A stretch of 35,875 nt of DNA from a virus. Each line of letters opens with the position of its first letter. The first letter of the stretch is position 1. The stretch covers positions 1 to 35,875 of the IMG/VR virus record IMGVR_UViG_3300036770_004416. One strand, written 5' to 3'. The position numbers and the translations under genes are program-made. The notes under the pieces were generated by a model. The model saw only the letters and a list, made by a program, of their open reading frames with translations, was not told the DNA's origin and made no database searches. Below are positions 25,801 to 32,085 of this stretch, piece after piece.

Positions 25801-27103
25801 TGCTGCTAATAACAAAGTTTCTATTTCTGGCGTTTTACCAACCGTTATCCCAACCACACTATCTCAATCTATAACTGCATCTTCTACATCAATTTCTGTC
25901 GCAAGCACTGCAAATTTTGTAACTTTTGAAGGTAAAGCAGTTAGTGGAAGTAATCCCGGATATGCCATTGTAGAGAATGAAATTATCAGGTATGAAAGTA
26001 TTGGGTCTGGAACATTAGAAACAATAACAAGAGCACAATCATCTACACTTGCAGTGCCTCATGACACTAATGCACAAGTCTATAAGTATGAATTTAACGG
26101 AGTTTCCTTAAGAAGAATCAATACAACTCATGATATTAGTGATGTTGGTTTAGACATTGATAGTTACTATATTGAAATTGATAGAGAATTAAATGGAGTA
26201 GATAGAAGTGTTGATGGGACTCCTGTAGGATATCCCCAACTTTCATTTGCAACAGAATTAAATTCTGGAGGAAATAAAGTTTTTGCAACAGAAAACATTC
26301 AATATGACTCTATTATACCATTTTATAATATTGTATCACCTACAGATGCTGTTTCAGTTTCTGCTAAAATCAGAAGTGTAAGTGGAACTAGTGTATCTGG
26401 AAATGAAGTATCATTTACTGATTTAGGTTATGAAGATATACAGTTGAATTCCCTAAACCAACTGTCCTCTACAAGAATCGTTTGCTCTAAAGCAAATGAA
26501 GATACTTATCTAACTGCTCTTCCAAGAAATAAATCATTTACAACTACAGTTACTTTACAAACAACAAATAAGTATGTTTCCCCCCAAATATTCTTAGACA
26601 GTTGTTTTACTGATTTCCATAGCAATAGAATTAATTCTCCAATATCTAATTATTCAACAGATAGTAGAGTTAATTCGCTTATTGATGACCCACATTCTTC
26701 TGTTTATGTTTCCAATACAGTCAGATTAGCTCAACCTGCAACTTCTCTAAAGGTTATACTATCTGCATATAGACATTCTTCAGCAGATTTTAGATTACTC
26801 TACAGTTTGATTAGACCAGACTCTAGTGAAGTTGATCAAGCATTTGAATTATTCCCAGGATATGATAATTTAACCGTGGATAATAATAATGATGGATATC
26901 TTGATGTTGTAGATCCTGCGAATAATAGTGGATTACCAGATGTGTTTGTTCGTTCCAGCAAAGAAAATGAATTTTTAGAATATGAATTTTCTGTTAACAA
27001 CGTTGGGGAATTTGTTGGCTATGCGATTAAGATTGTAATGTCATCTACTAATCAAGCATATCCACCAAGATTTGCAGATTTAAGGAGTATTGCAATCAGA
27101 TGA
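19832..27103 (+). CDS. DUF4815-type virion structural protein, 2423 aa
   Basis: The N terminus NVSPYFDDFDAQKEFYKVLF then NPGKPIQARELNNIQSILQN and GSHIFKEGSVVIPG is the hallmark of DUF4815, found in large tail or baseplate proteins of cyanophages. A second recognisable block starts near residue 1603 (DPLAQTFTIDENEPGAFLTS, PLTVEIRNVELG, EYAIVLLAPESIEYEVFIAE) and is a common tail-protein module. Between them are two unusual charged stretches: an Arg-rich one (about 1290-1327, RNRRRRVRNDDRVGQRRTR) and a Thr/Arg-rich one (about 1572-1605, RTTETTTRTTTTRIR). Near 2020 is a SISVASTANFVTF...VENEIIRYESIGSG module like that at the N terminus of gp7. It takes the place that T4 gives to gp9 to gp12, so it may serve as the outer baseplate or fibre-attachment protein; that is inference. 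The next gene overlaps by 4 bases. Confidence 0.85.
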   Translation: MAQKTNLNVSPYFDDFDAQKEFYKVLFNPGKPIQARELNNIQSILQNQIESFGSHIFKEGSVVIPGNTTYDSNFYSVKLNPTSFGVNISAYINQYVGKLIEGQISGVTATVQKVEIPDSINGLDYVTLYVKYIDSDNDFNFNPFQNGESLVSSESIVYGNTTIASGTPFASLIPEDATSTGSAVSIDDGIYFVRGTFANVSKQTIILDYYSNTPSYRVGLKVTEEIVTAKDDASLYDNAKGFTNYAAPGADRFKINLSLSKKTIDSVGTDTDFIEILRIENGEIKKVNTKTQYSVIRDYLAQRTFDESGNYSVEPFKISLHNSLNDRLGNDGLFFDGQKTESGGTPSDDLMCIKLSPGKAYVKGYDIEKSTTTILDVSKPRETQSVENVNVPFEMGNLIRINNITGSPKQNNSVELHSVRRSSSGNPNSSTKIGDAKVYNFRLTDAAYSGASTNWDLYLYDIQTYTTLVLNQSLSASQLPLSSYVKGKSSGASGYTSAAGNDTTTIKVRQTSGTFIVGEQIIINGLELYPRSIAQITVYDSTDIKQVYQPDITTSFIGDSILDRQLPIGFNASDTINISAGGVVTSPGKVFDTIKPGSIIRYQSPSSNDETFNVVSSVSSTGTSMTVSAVTTVNGVCNGTVGVATNVSFSLGIPKIRNSDKGYLYAELPNTNVSQVNLNSSVITFSAQSTSSKTVSSGKITLSVSDFSLPSGLTTALFAPFDEERYSVHYKDGTTQSLTSDQFSLSSNQVVLSNLTNGKSTLLINATFVKNGVQSKQKQFNRSGTINVVYSKFPESGTGISTSINDGLVYNQYYGLRVQDDEISLNYPDVSTVVAVYESLDTSNPTLDTLSFDSILNIGNNAIIGENILGNDSGCVARVVTRSTNSVGIVYLNSNRFNNNEVATFQESNIVGDINFITPGNYSDITNRFSLDKGQKEQYYDYSKLIRKEGETAPSKRLLVVFDYYSVPSTDNGDVFTSGSYNKEQFTSNIPLIGNNIRATDTLDFRPRVSVFSGNTSSPFDFPNRDFSSSIKLNLTPNESTIIGYDYYVGRVDKIYLSKTGEFVYLKGTSSINPQSPSKTDDLMELGTITLPPYLYSVKDAVLSLVDNRRYTMRDIGLIENRVKNLERVTSLSLLELSTQTLQIQDSDGFNRFKTGFFVDDFKDSSRINGLFSSVEIDSDSQEMRPVISRNSLKNYLAPAQNITNETVDLSTNYELLDSNVQKTGTTVTLKYESEKWISQPLATQVENVNPFHVVSYTGTIKLSPERDNWVRTVQLPDKTISVTDYVLIERDEIELRNRRRRVRNDDRVGQRRTRVRGVNQRVNDSVESTTETSVDNILVESSNEEYMRSRNTEFSISNLKPHTRYYQFLDGNGSVDFIPKLIEISNSVSLQNYGASSAFTVGETVFGYDSQNNKIISFRVAKSNHKFGTYNSPTTTFNVNPYIKDESLPSEYSASSKVLNVDTFSLSEEAQGLYSGYLVKGAKLIGQSSGSIAYVKDLRLISDSLGDLIGSFFIRDPNTSPAPDVRINTGTKTYKVTSSPTNETAVSGSTSVSTAETNYASEGILELYERTITNRTTETTTRTTTTRIRTVTTRFIRERRREDPLAQTFTIDENEPGAFLTSIDLFFYKKDTNNNPLTVEIRNVELGTPASLILGNPVTLRPDEINISDDASAVTKVTFDYPIYLAPGLEYAIVLLAPESIEYEVFIAEMGKKTIQSANLPDASASTYSQQFAMGSLFKSQNGSIWTANQYQDMKFTLYRANFVTDTPSTAYFYNPTLNESNGYIKNLQNNPITALPKLLSVGITTTTDSSTIGILTTGRKISESLKTYNYGYIVGTGCSASSVGVTTSGFNYVTDTNVSTFNVIGNGSGLTLNITDTDGKITNATIVNPGNGYAIGDVVGIVTSSVSSNSGRGATITITGNNNGVDTLYLTNVQGESFTDTGNENLIYYNDSNAAVTLGSIYIRSSTPVGSVNSGNFIKVNHFNHGMYAANNKVSISGVLPTVIPTTLSQSITASSTSISVASTANFVTFEGKAVSGSNPGYAIVENEIIRYESIGSGTLETITRAQSSTLAVPHDTNAQVYKYEFNGVSLRRINTTHDISDVGLDIDSYYIEIDRELNGVDRSVDGTPVGYPQLSFATELNSGGNKVFATENIQYDSIIPFYNIVSPTDAVSVSAKIRSVSGTSVSGNEVSFTDLGYEDIQLNSLNQLSSTRIVCSKANEDTYLTALPRNKSFTTTVTLQTTNKYVSPQIFLDSCFTDFHSNRINSPISNYSTDSRVNSLIDDPHSSVYVSNTVRLAQPATSLKVILSAYRHSSADFRLLYSLIRPDSSEVDQAFELFPGYDNLTVDNNNDGYLDVVDPANNSGLPDVFVRSSKENEFLEYEFSVNNVGEFVGYAIKIVMSSTNQAYPPRFADLRSIAIR

Positions 27104-27300
27104 TACCAGTTAAAGGACATCCAAATTTATATAGAGACGAAGAATCGGGTGCTATTGTCAATTTTGACAATACATCTTATAATCAGTATGTCAATAGTTT
27201 GAATAATAGAAAGACTCAGAGACAAGAATTAGATGAAATGAAGAAGGATATTGAAGAAATTAAATCTTTATTGAGGGAGATTGTTAATGGATCCAAGTGA
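27100..27300 (+). CDS. Small cyanophage protein, 66 aa
   Basis: MIPVKGHPNLYRDEESGAIV begins a short globular part, followed by a highly charged C-terminal helix (QRQELDEMKKDIEEIKSLLR) with a heptad-like pattern suited to a coiled coil. The start overlaps the end of the DUF4815 gene (ATGA), so it is translationally coupled to a virion protein. I associate MIPVKGH-x-x-LYRD proteins with T4-like cyanophages; a small baseplate or fibre accessory is possible but not shown. Confidence 0.75.
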   Translation: MIPVKGHPNLYRDEESGAIVNFDNTSYNQYVNSLNNRKTQRQELDEMKKDIEEIKSLLREIVNGSK

Positions 27301-27457
27301 AATAAAGTTAGAATCTATGAATAAATTATTTGAATATGAAAAACATGCTAGAGTAATTGATAATTTAACTGAGGATGAATTGAGAGTTTTTGCTAAACTT
27401 TACTTTAGATTATATTTAAAACAGCAAGAAACTGTTTCACAACTAATGAATCTTTAG
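27287..27457 (+). CDS. Small helical protein, 56 aa
   Basis: Hand translation from ATG 27287 gives MDPSEIKLESMNKLFEYEKH, ARVIDNLTEDELRVFAKLYF and RLYLKQQETVSQLMNL, ending at TAG 27455-27457. It is predicted all-helical and has amphipathic periodicity. A good ribosome site GGGAG (27275-27279) stands 7 bases before the ATG. It overlaps the preceding gene by 14 bases in another frame. It fills the gap before the late promoter at 27460, which begins only 3 bases past the stop. I know similar short proteins in cyanophages but no role. Confidence 0.7.
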   Translation: MDPSEIKLESMNKLFEYEKHARVIDNLTEDELRVFAKLYFRLYLKQQETVSQLMNL

Positions 27458-27459
27458 AA

Positions 27460-27467
27460 TATAAATA
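27460..27467 (+). promoter_or_regulatory. Late promoter TATAAATA before the 27492 gene
   Basis: This is an exact match to the T4 late box. The expected start near 27473 leaves a 19-base leader. No ribosome site is seen before ATG 27492, as for the other two promoter-proximal late genes. Confidence 0.7.
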
Positions 27468-27491
27468 CCTAAAAGTATACCAGTTTGAATA

Positions 27492-27827
27492 ATGGCAGTT
27501 TATGTATCCAATATAGTCATAGAGCAAGGATACTCTTTTGAAACCTCTATAGAGTTAGAGGATACTAGAACTAATGAACCTTTAATATTAACTAATGTAT
27601 CAATTGAAGCTACCCTGAAGAAAACATATACCAGTTCATCCTCAGTTTCATTTGCATCATCGATTACTAATCCTGCACAGGGAATTATCTCAATATCACT
27701 AACATCCGCACAGACTGCAGAATTAAAGCCGGGAAGACATGTTTATGATATTAAAATTATTGATGATGGTAAAGATTATAAGGCTGTAGAAGGTTCTGCG
27801 TTAGTGCGTCCCGGAGTAACCACATAA
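27492..27827 (+). CDS. Virion-associated beta-sandwich-like protein, 111 aa
   Basis: The sequence reads like a small phage Ig-like or BppU-N-like domain: IVIEQGYSFETSIELEDTRT, LTNVSIEATLKKTYTSSSSV, then AQGIISISLTSAQTAELKPG, RHVYDIKIIDDGKDYKAVEG and a short VRPGVTT end. The pattern G-x-F...L-T-x-x-x-x-x-A-x-L...G-x-I-x-x-x-L-T...L-x-x-G-x-x-x-Y-D is typical of adaptor domains in tail and fibre proteins. It is the first gene after a late promoter and overlaps the fibre-like gene by one base, so the two products may act together. Exact role unknown. Confidence 0.65.
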   Translation: MAVYVSNIVIEQGYSFETSIELEDTRTNEPLILTNVSIEATLKKTYTSSSSVSFASSITNPAQGIISISLTSAQTAELKPGRHVYDIKIIDDGKDYKAVEGSALVRPGVTT

Positions 27828-28576
27828 TGGCAAACATAAAAGCTAAAGTTGGTGCTGGACCTACAATAAAATCTAGAGTTGGTTCTCAGAATGTAATTCA
27901 AGTTTTATCTAATGCAACAGCACAAACAACAAAGTTAATCAACTTATCTGATGTAGAATCTACACTTAAAACTGTAGATGGAATGATTTTAGTTTGGGAT
28001 CTTCCTACAGAAAAATTTATTATGACCAGTGTGATCGATTCGTCGAGCACAACTGTTAAAGGTATTGCATATTTTGACAATACTACTAACTCCACACTAC
28101 CTACAAATGGAGCATTAATTGTCTCAGGTGGAGTTGGAATTGGTGAAAATTTAAATGTTGCTGGTGATATTACAATTACTGGAATTTCAACATTTTCATC
28201 AGATTTAGACATTAATGCCGCCGTTAACATCCTAAATGGATTAACTGTAGGTGGAGACTTTAATTCTACTGGTATAACAACTTTAGGAACTTTAGGTGTA
28301 ACAGGTCTTACTACAACAAAAAATTTATTAGTTACTGGTATATCGACATTTCAAAATAATGTAAATGTTAGTGGGGCTATGACAGTAACTAATGGAATTT
28401 ATTATGATTTACCACATTACGATGGTCCAAATGGAGTGGCATATTTTAATGATGTGGGAAGATTAATAGGGGCTTCTAGTACAGAACTTGATTTATTAGT
28501 AAGTAATTATATTTTTACAACAGATAGTGATGGAATTCCTGTCTGGTCTTCAATTATAGACGGAGGAGAATTTTAA
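27827..28576 (+). CDS. Fibre-like repeat protein, 249 aa
   Basis: The N-terminal part (about 1-85) has the motif LINLSDVESTLKTVDGMILV then WDLPTEKFIMT, common at the start of cyanophage fibre proteins. The middle (about 95-195) consists of short repeats with the pattern G-[IL]-[ST]-T...L-x-V-x-G: GVGIGENLNVAGDITITGIS, GLTVGGDFNSTGITTLGTLG, VTGLTTTKNLLVTGISTF. These suggest a trimeric beta-solenoid shaft. The C terminus (IYYDLPHYDGPNGVAYFNDV...) is a small end domain. It lies where T4 has fibre and whisker genes before gene 13, so it may be a short fibre or whisker-like part. No receptor-binding domain can be named. Confidence 0.7.
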   Translation: MANIKAKVGAGPTIKSRVGSQNVIQVLSNATAQTTKLINLSDVESTLKTVDGMILVWDLPTEKFIMTSVIDSSSTTVKGIAYFDNTTNSTLPTNGALIVSGGVGIGENLNVAGDITITGISTFSSDLDINAAVNILNGLTVGGDFNSTGITTLGTLGVTGLTTTKNLLVTGISTFQNNVNVSGAMTVTNGIYYDLPHYDGPNGVAYFNDVGRLIGASSTELDLLVSNYIFTTDSDGIPVWSSIIDGGEF

Positions 28577-29421
28577 TGGCAAAACCAGCAAGTAGACAAC
28601 AACTAATAGACTATTGCTTAAGGAGACTAGGTGCTCCAGTGTTAGAAATTAACGTGGATGATGACCAGATTGATGATTTAGTCGATGATGCCCTTCAATA
28701 CTTTCAAGAGAGACATTTTGACGGTGTTGAACGAATGTTTTTGAAATATAAAATTAGTCAAAATGATTTAGATAGAGGAAGAGCTAAAAATACTAATGGT
28801 GTTGGAATTGTTACTACTACAGCAACATCTACAAATATTAGTGGATATGGGGAAGTGACATCATCTTTTTATGAAACTTCTAACTTTATTCAAGTTCCAG
28901 ACTCTGTTATTGGTATAGAAAAAATATTTAAATTTGACACTAGTTCGATATCTGGTGGAATGTTCAGTATAAAGTATCAACTTTTTCTAAATGATTTATA
29001 TTATTTCAACTCAGTTGAATTATTACAATACGCTATGGTTAAAACATATCTAGAAGATATTGATTTTCTCCTTACTCCAGATAAGCAAATAAGATATAAC
29101 AAAAGACAAGATAGATTATATCTTGATATTGATTGGAGTGCAATTTCTTTAAATACTTATTTTGTAATTGATTGCTATAGGATTTTAGATCCAAATACAT
29201 ACACTAATGTATACAATGACAGTTTTCTCAAGCAATATTTGACATCTTTAATTAAAAGGCAATGGGGACAAAATCTCATCAAATTCCAAGGAGTAAAACT
29301 TCCTGGCGGTATTGAATTAAATGGAAGACAACTTTATGACGATGCAGAGAAAGAACTTGAAAGTATTAAGCAGAGAATGACTACTGATTATGAATTACCA
29401 CCATACGATTTCATAGGATAA
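28576..29421 (+). CDS. 13: Neck protein gp13
   Basis: gp13 and gp14 join the filled head to the tail in T4. The N terminus (ASRQQLIDYCLRRLGAPVLE, INVDDDQIDDLVDDALQYFQ, ERHFDG) is the clear gp13 signature, and the end (QRMTTDYELPPYDFIG) fits too. The 281-aa length is close to T4 gp13 (309). There is a strong ribosome site GGAGGAG (28562-28568), 7 bases before an ATG that overlaps the previous stop by one base. gp14 follows after 2 bases. Confidence 0.92.
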   Translation: MAKPASRQQLIDYCLRRLGAPVLEINVDDDQIDDLVDDALQYFQERHFDGVERMFLKYKISQNDLDRGRAKNTNGVGIVTTTATSTNISGYGEVTSSFYETSNFIQVPDSVIGIEKIFKFDTSSISGGMFSIKYQLFLNDLYYFNSVELLQYAMVKTYLEDIDFLLTPDKQIRYNKRQDRLYLDIDWSAISLNTYFVIDCYRILDPNTYTNVYNDSFLKQYLTSLIKRQWGQNLIKFQGVKLPGGIELNGRQLYDDAEKELESIKQRMTTDYELPPYDFIG

Positions 29422-29423
29422 TT

Positions 29424-30845
29424 ATGACATTAAATCCTTTTTTTCTTCAAGGATCCAATAATGAGCAATTTTTGATTCAAGATTTAATCAATGAACAGTT
29501 GCGAATTTATGGAATTGAAGTGTATTATTTACCAAGAAAATTTTTCAAAAGTGATAATATTATTAGAGAAGTTCAGTCATCAAAGTTTGATGACAGTTTT
29601 TTATTAGAAGCATATCTAAACAATTATGATGGATATGCTCCAGGTGTTGATATTATGTCAAAATTTGGAATAAATTTAAAAAATGAAATAAATTTAACAA
29701 TCTCTAGAGAAAGATTTGAGGAATTTATTGTTCCATTTTTAGAAGGTTTGTCTCCAGGTGATGGTATAGTCAAAGACTATACATTTGGAAATTTAATTAG
29801 TAGACCAAAGGAAGGTGATTTAATTTATTTTCCATTAGGGCAAAGATTATTTGAAATAAAACATGTTGAGTTTGAGAGACCTTTTTATCAATTGGGGAAA
29901 AATTATATTTACGAATTAAGTTGTGAATTATATGAATATGAAAATGAACTCATAGATACTTCAGTGGAAGAAGTGGATAAAACAGTCGATAATGAGGGAT
30001 ATATTACCACGATCAATTTAGTTGGTCTTGCTATAACTGCTACTGCTACTGCCGGTATAAGTAGTGGATATGTTAAAGAGATATTTTTAAATAATGATGG
30101 AAGTGGATATTCAAGTACACCTACTGTAACTATTTCTCCCCCAGAATCCGGTACTAGAGCTACTGCAGTTGCAATAACAACTAGTGTTTCTGGAGTGAAA
30201 TCTGTTGAAAAAATAGTTTTGATAAACGCCGGAAGTGGTTATGTGTCTCCACCAACCATATCAATAACTGGCGGTGGTGGAACAGGAGCTGCTGCTACTT
30301 GCTCTATAGGAGCAACAACTTTTGGAGTTTCTTCTATTACAATAAGTGATAGTGGTAGTGGTTACTCTACCATACCTCAAGTTATAATTTCTCCCCCAAC
30401 TGGAGTAGGTGAAACTGCAACTGCTATAGCACTAATAGATACTGATTATAGAGTATCTGAAATTAGAATAGTTAATGCTGGTTATGGTTACACCGAAGCA
30501 CCTACCATAGGATTTTCCACAGTTTCAACTACGGGAATTGGAACTTATCTATACAATGAACTTGTTGTTGGTGATACTTCCGACACTGAAGCAAGGGTTA
30601 AAAAGTTTGTTAAGAGATTCGATATTAGTGAAAACAATCCTCCAATAGAATTACAAGTATCAATAAATAATGGAAAATTTTATCCCGGTGAAGTTTTAGT
30701 TGGAACAATATCTTCATCAAGATATATAATACAATCATATGATACAAATAGTTACAATAATTCATATGATTCGAATGAAGAAATTCAAATAGCGGCAGAT
30801 TCTATAATTGATTTTTCAGAATCTAATCCATTCGGAGATTACTAA
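29424..30845 (+). CDS. 14: Neck protein gp14 with inserted repeat domain
   Basis: The first ~200 residues match gp14: NPFFLQGSNNEQFLIQDLIN, EQLRIYGIEVYYLPRKFF, LLEAYLNNYDGYAPGVDIMS and LTISRERFEEFIVPFL. The C terminus DFSESNPFGDY is also typical. In between (about 213-366) lie four repeats of about 43 residues with cores DGSGYSSTPTVTIS, AGSGYVSPPTISIT, SGSGYSTIPQVIIS and AGYGYTEAPTIGFS. T4 gp14 is 256 aa; removing the array leaves about 320. The array may sit on the neck surface as a decoration. It shares its start and stop regions with gp13 (2-base gap) and gp15 (1-base overlap). Confidence 0.88.
   Translation: MTLNPFFLQGSNNEQFLIQDLINEQLRIYGIEVYYLPRKFFKSDNIIREVQSSKFDDSFLLEAYLNNYDGYAPGVDIMSKFGINLKNEINLTISRERFEEFIVPFLEGLSPGDGIVKDYTFGNLISRPKEGDLIYFPLGQRLFEIKHVEFERPFYQLGKNYIYELSCELYEYENELIDTSVEEVDKTVDNEGYITTINLVGLAITATATAGISSGYVKEIFLNNDGSGYSSTPTVTISPPESGTRATAVAITTSVSGVKSVEKIVLINAGSGYVSPPTISITGGGGTGAAATCSIGATTFGVSSITISDSGSGYSTIPQVIISPPTGVGETATAIALIDTDYRVSEIRIVNAGYGYTEAPTIGFSTVSTTGIGTYLYNELVVGDTSDTEARVKKFVKRFDISENNPPIELQVSINNGKFYPGEVLVGTISSSRYIIQSYDTNSYNNSYDSNEEIQIAADSIIDFSESNPFGDY
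30062..30520 (+). repeat. Coding repeat array in gp14 (four ~43-residue units)
   Basis: Four tandem units, each about 125 to 140 bases, encode a strand, a GSGY-x-x-x-P turn, a second strand and a Gly/Ala-rich linker. DNA identity between units is low, so the array is old or selected at protein level. Confidence 0.7.
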
Positions 30846-31642
30846 TGTTAGGCACCTACTTTTATCACGAAATTATAAGAAAGACAATTATTGCTTTTGG
30901 CACACTATTCAATAATATTTACATTAGGCATGAGAATAGTAGTGGAGATATTGTCGATGAAACAAAGGTGGGTATTGCCTATGGTCCTATGCAAAAATTC
31001 TTGGCAAAAATTGAGCAACAAGCACAATTGAATAAACCTATCGCCATAACAATGCCAAGAATGTCTTTTGAAATGACATCAATTCAATATGATTCTACAA
31101 GAAAAGCAGGAGTTACTCAGACATTTAAAACATCTGATGGCACTAATTTGAAAAAAGTTTTTATGCCAGTGCCTTACAATATTGGATTTCAATTAAGTAT
31201 TTTTTCTAAGTTAAATGATGATGTTTTACAAATTATTGAGCAAATACTACCATATTTTCAACCATCATTTAATTTAACAATTGACTTAATAAGTTCTATT
31301 GGAGAAAAAAAAGATATTCCTATTGTATTAGACAGTATTTCATTCAAAGATGATTATGAGGGAGATTTTACTACTAGAAGAGCACTAATTTATACTCTCA
31401 ATTTTACAGCAAAAACATATCTATTTGGTCCTATTGCAGAGACTACAGATGGGCTTATTCGTAAAGTTCAAGTTGATTACTATAATTCGACTGATGTTGC
31501 GACTGCTAAGAGAGAAATGAGATATACAGTAACTCCAGATCCTATTGATGCTGATCCAGATGATGATTTTGGATTTAATGAATCTTGGGAAACTTTCAAT
31601 GATTCTAAATCTTACAGTCCAACTCAACAAAGGGATATTTGA
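30845..31642 (+). CDS. 15: Tail sheath stabiliser / completion protein gp15
   Basis: gp15 caps the T4 tail at its head-proximal end and stabilises the sheath. The 265-aa length is near T4 gp15 (272). Characteristic segments are the N terminus LGTYFYHEIIRKTIIAFGTL and FNNIYIRH, then PMQKFLAKIEQQ, AITMPRMSFEMTSIQYDSTR, PVPYNIGFQLSIFSKLNDDV, QIIEQILPYFQPSF and ALIYTLNFTAKTYLFGPI. The C terminus is acidic (DADPDDDFGFNESWE). Its ATG overlaps the gp14 stop by one base, and gp16 follows 6 bases later, as in the T4 order 13-14-15-16. Confidence 0.92.
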   Translation: MLGTYFYHEIIRKTIIAFGTLFNNIYIRHENSSGDIVDETKVGIAYGPMQKFLAKIEQQAQLNKPIAITMPRMSFEMTSIQYDSTRKAGVTQTFKTSDGTNLKKVFMPVPYNIGFQLSIFSKLNDDVLQIIEQILPYFQPSFNLTIDLISSIGEKKDIPIVLDSISFKDDYEGDFTTRRALIYTLNFTAKTYLFGPIAETTDGLIRKVQVDYYNSTDVATAKREMRYTVTPDPIDADPDDDFGFNESWETFNDSKSYSPTQQRDI

Positions 31643-31648
31643 TAAATT

Positions 31649-32071
31649 ATGACAAATAATTATGAAAATTTAGATTCTGCCCTCAATATTGAAAGTAATA
31701 TTGTTGAAGTGGAGAAAATAAAGGAAAATTTGAATATTCAACCACTAAAAAGTGAGGATATTCAAAAAGACTATGAATATACAAGAGCAAATTTATATTC
31801 ACTGATTGAAAAAGGTCAAGAAGCAATCAATGGAATAATGGAACTTGCTGGTGAAGGTGGAAGTCCTAGAGCATATGAAGTTGCAGGGCAATTAATTAAA
31901 AGTGTCGGTGATGTAACAGATAAACTCATTGACTTGCAGAAAAAATTAAAGGATGTTGAGGATGATGCTGTTAAAACAACTAATAATGTAACAAACAATG
32001 CTGTTTTTGTTGGATCTACTTCAGAATTATCTAAGTTACTCAAGCAAGGTTTTCTAAATAATAAAGAATAG
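31649..32071 (+). CDS. 16: Small terminase subunit gp16
   Basis: gp16 recognises phage DNA for packaging and stimulates the large terminase gp17. The conserved centre is DYEYTRANLYSLIEKGQEAI, NGIMELAGEGGSPRAYEVAG and QLIKSVGDVTDKLIDLQKKL (about 40-105), the T4-type helical core. The 140-aa length is slightly under T4 (164). The N-terminal region is acidic. gp17 normally follows directly, but here it starts 3.5 kb downstream. After the stop there is a run of nine T (32072-32080) without a hairpin. Confidence 0.88.
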   Translation: MTNNYENLDSALNIESNIVEVEKIKENLNIQPLKSEDIQKDYEYTRANLYSLIEKGQEAINGIMELAGEGGSPRAYEVAGQLIKSVGDVTDKLIDLQKKLKDVEDDAVKTTNNVTNNAVFVGSTSELSKLLKQGFLNNKE

Positions 32072-32085
32072 TTTTTTTTTCTAAA

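Noticed and set aside
27898-28230. 110-codon minus-strand frame opposite the fibre-like gene
   Set aside because: Mirror of a repeat-rich coding region; Val/Ile/Ser-rich without domain features.
32072-32080. Run of nine T as a terminator after gp16
   Set aside because: No hairpin precedes it, and the next gene starts 6 bases later.
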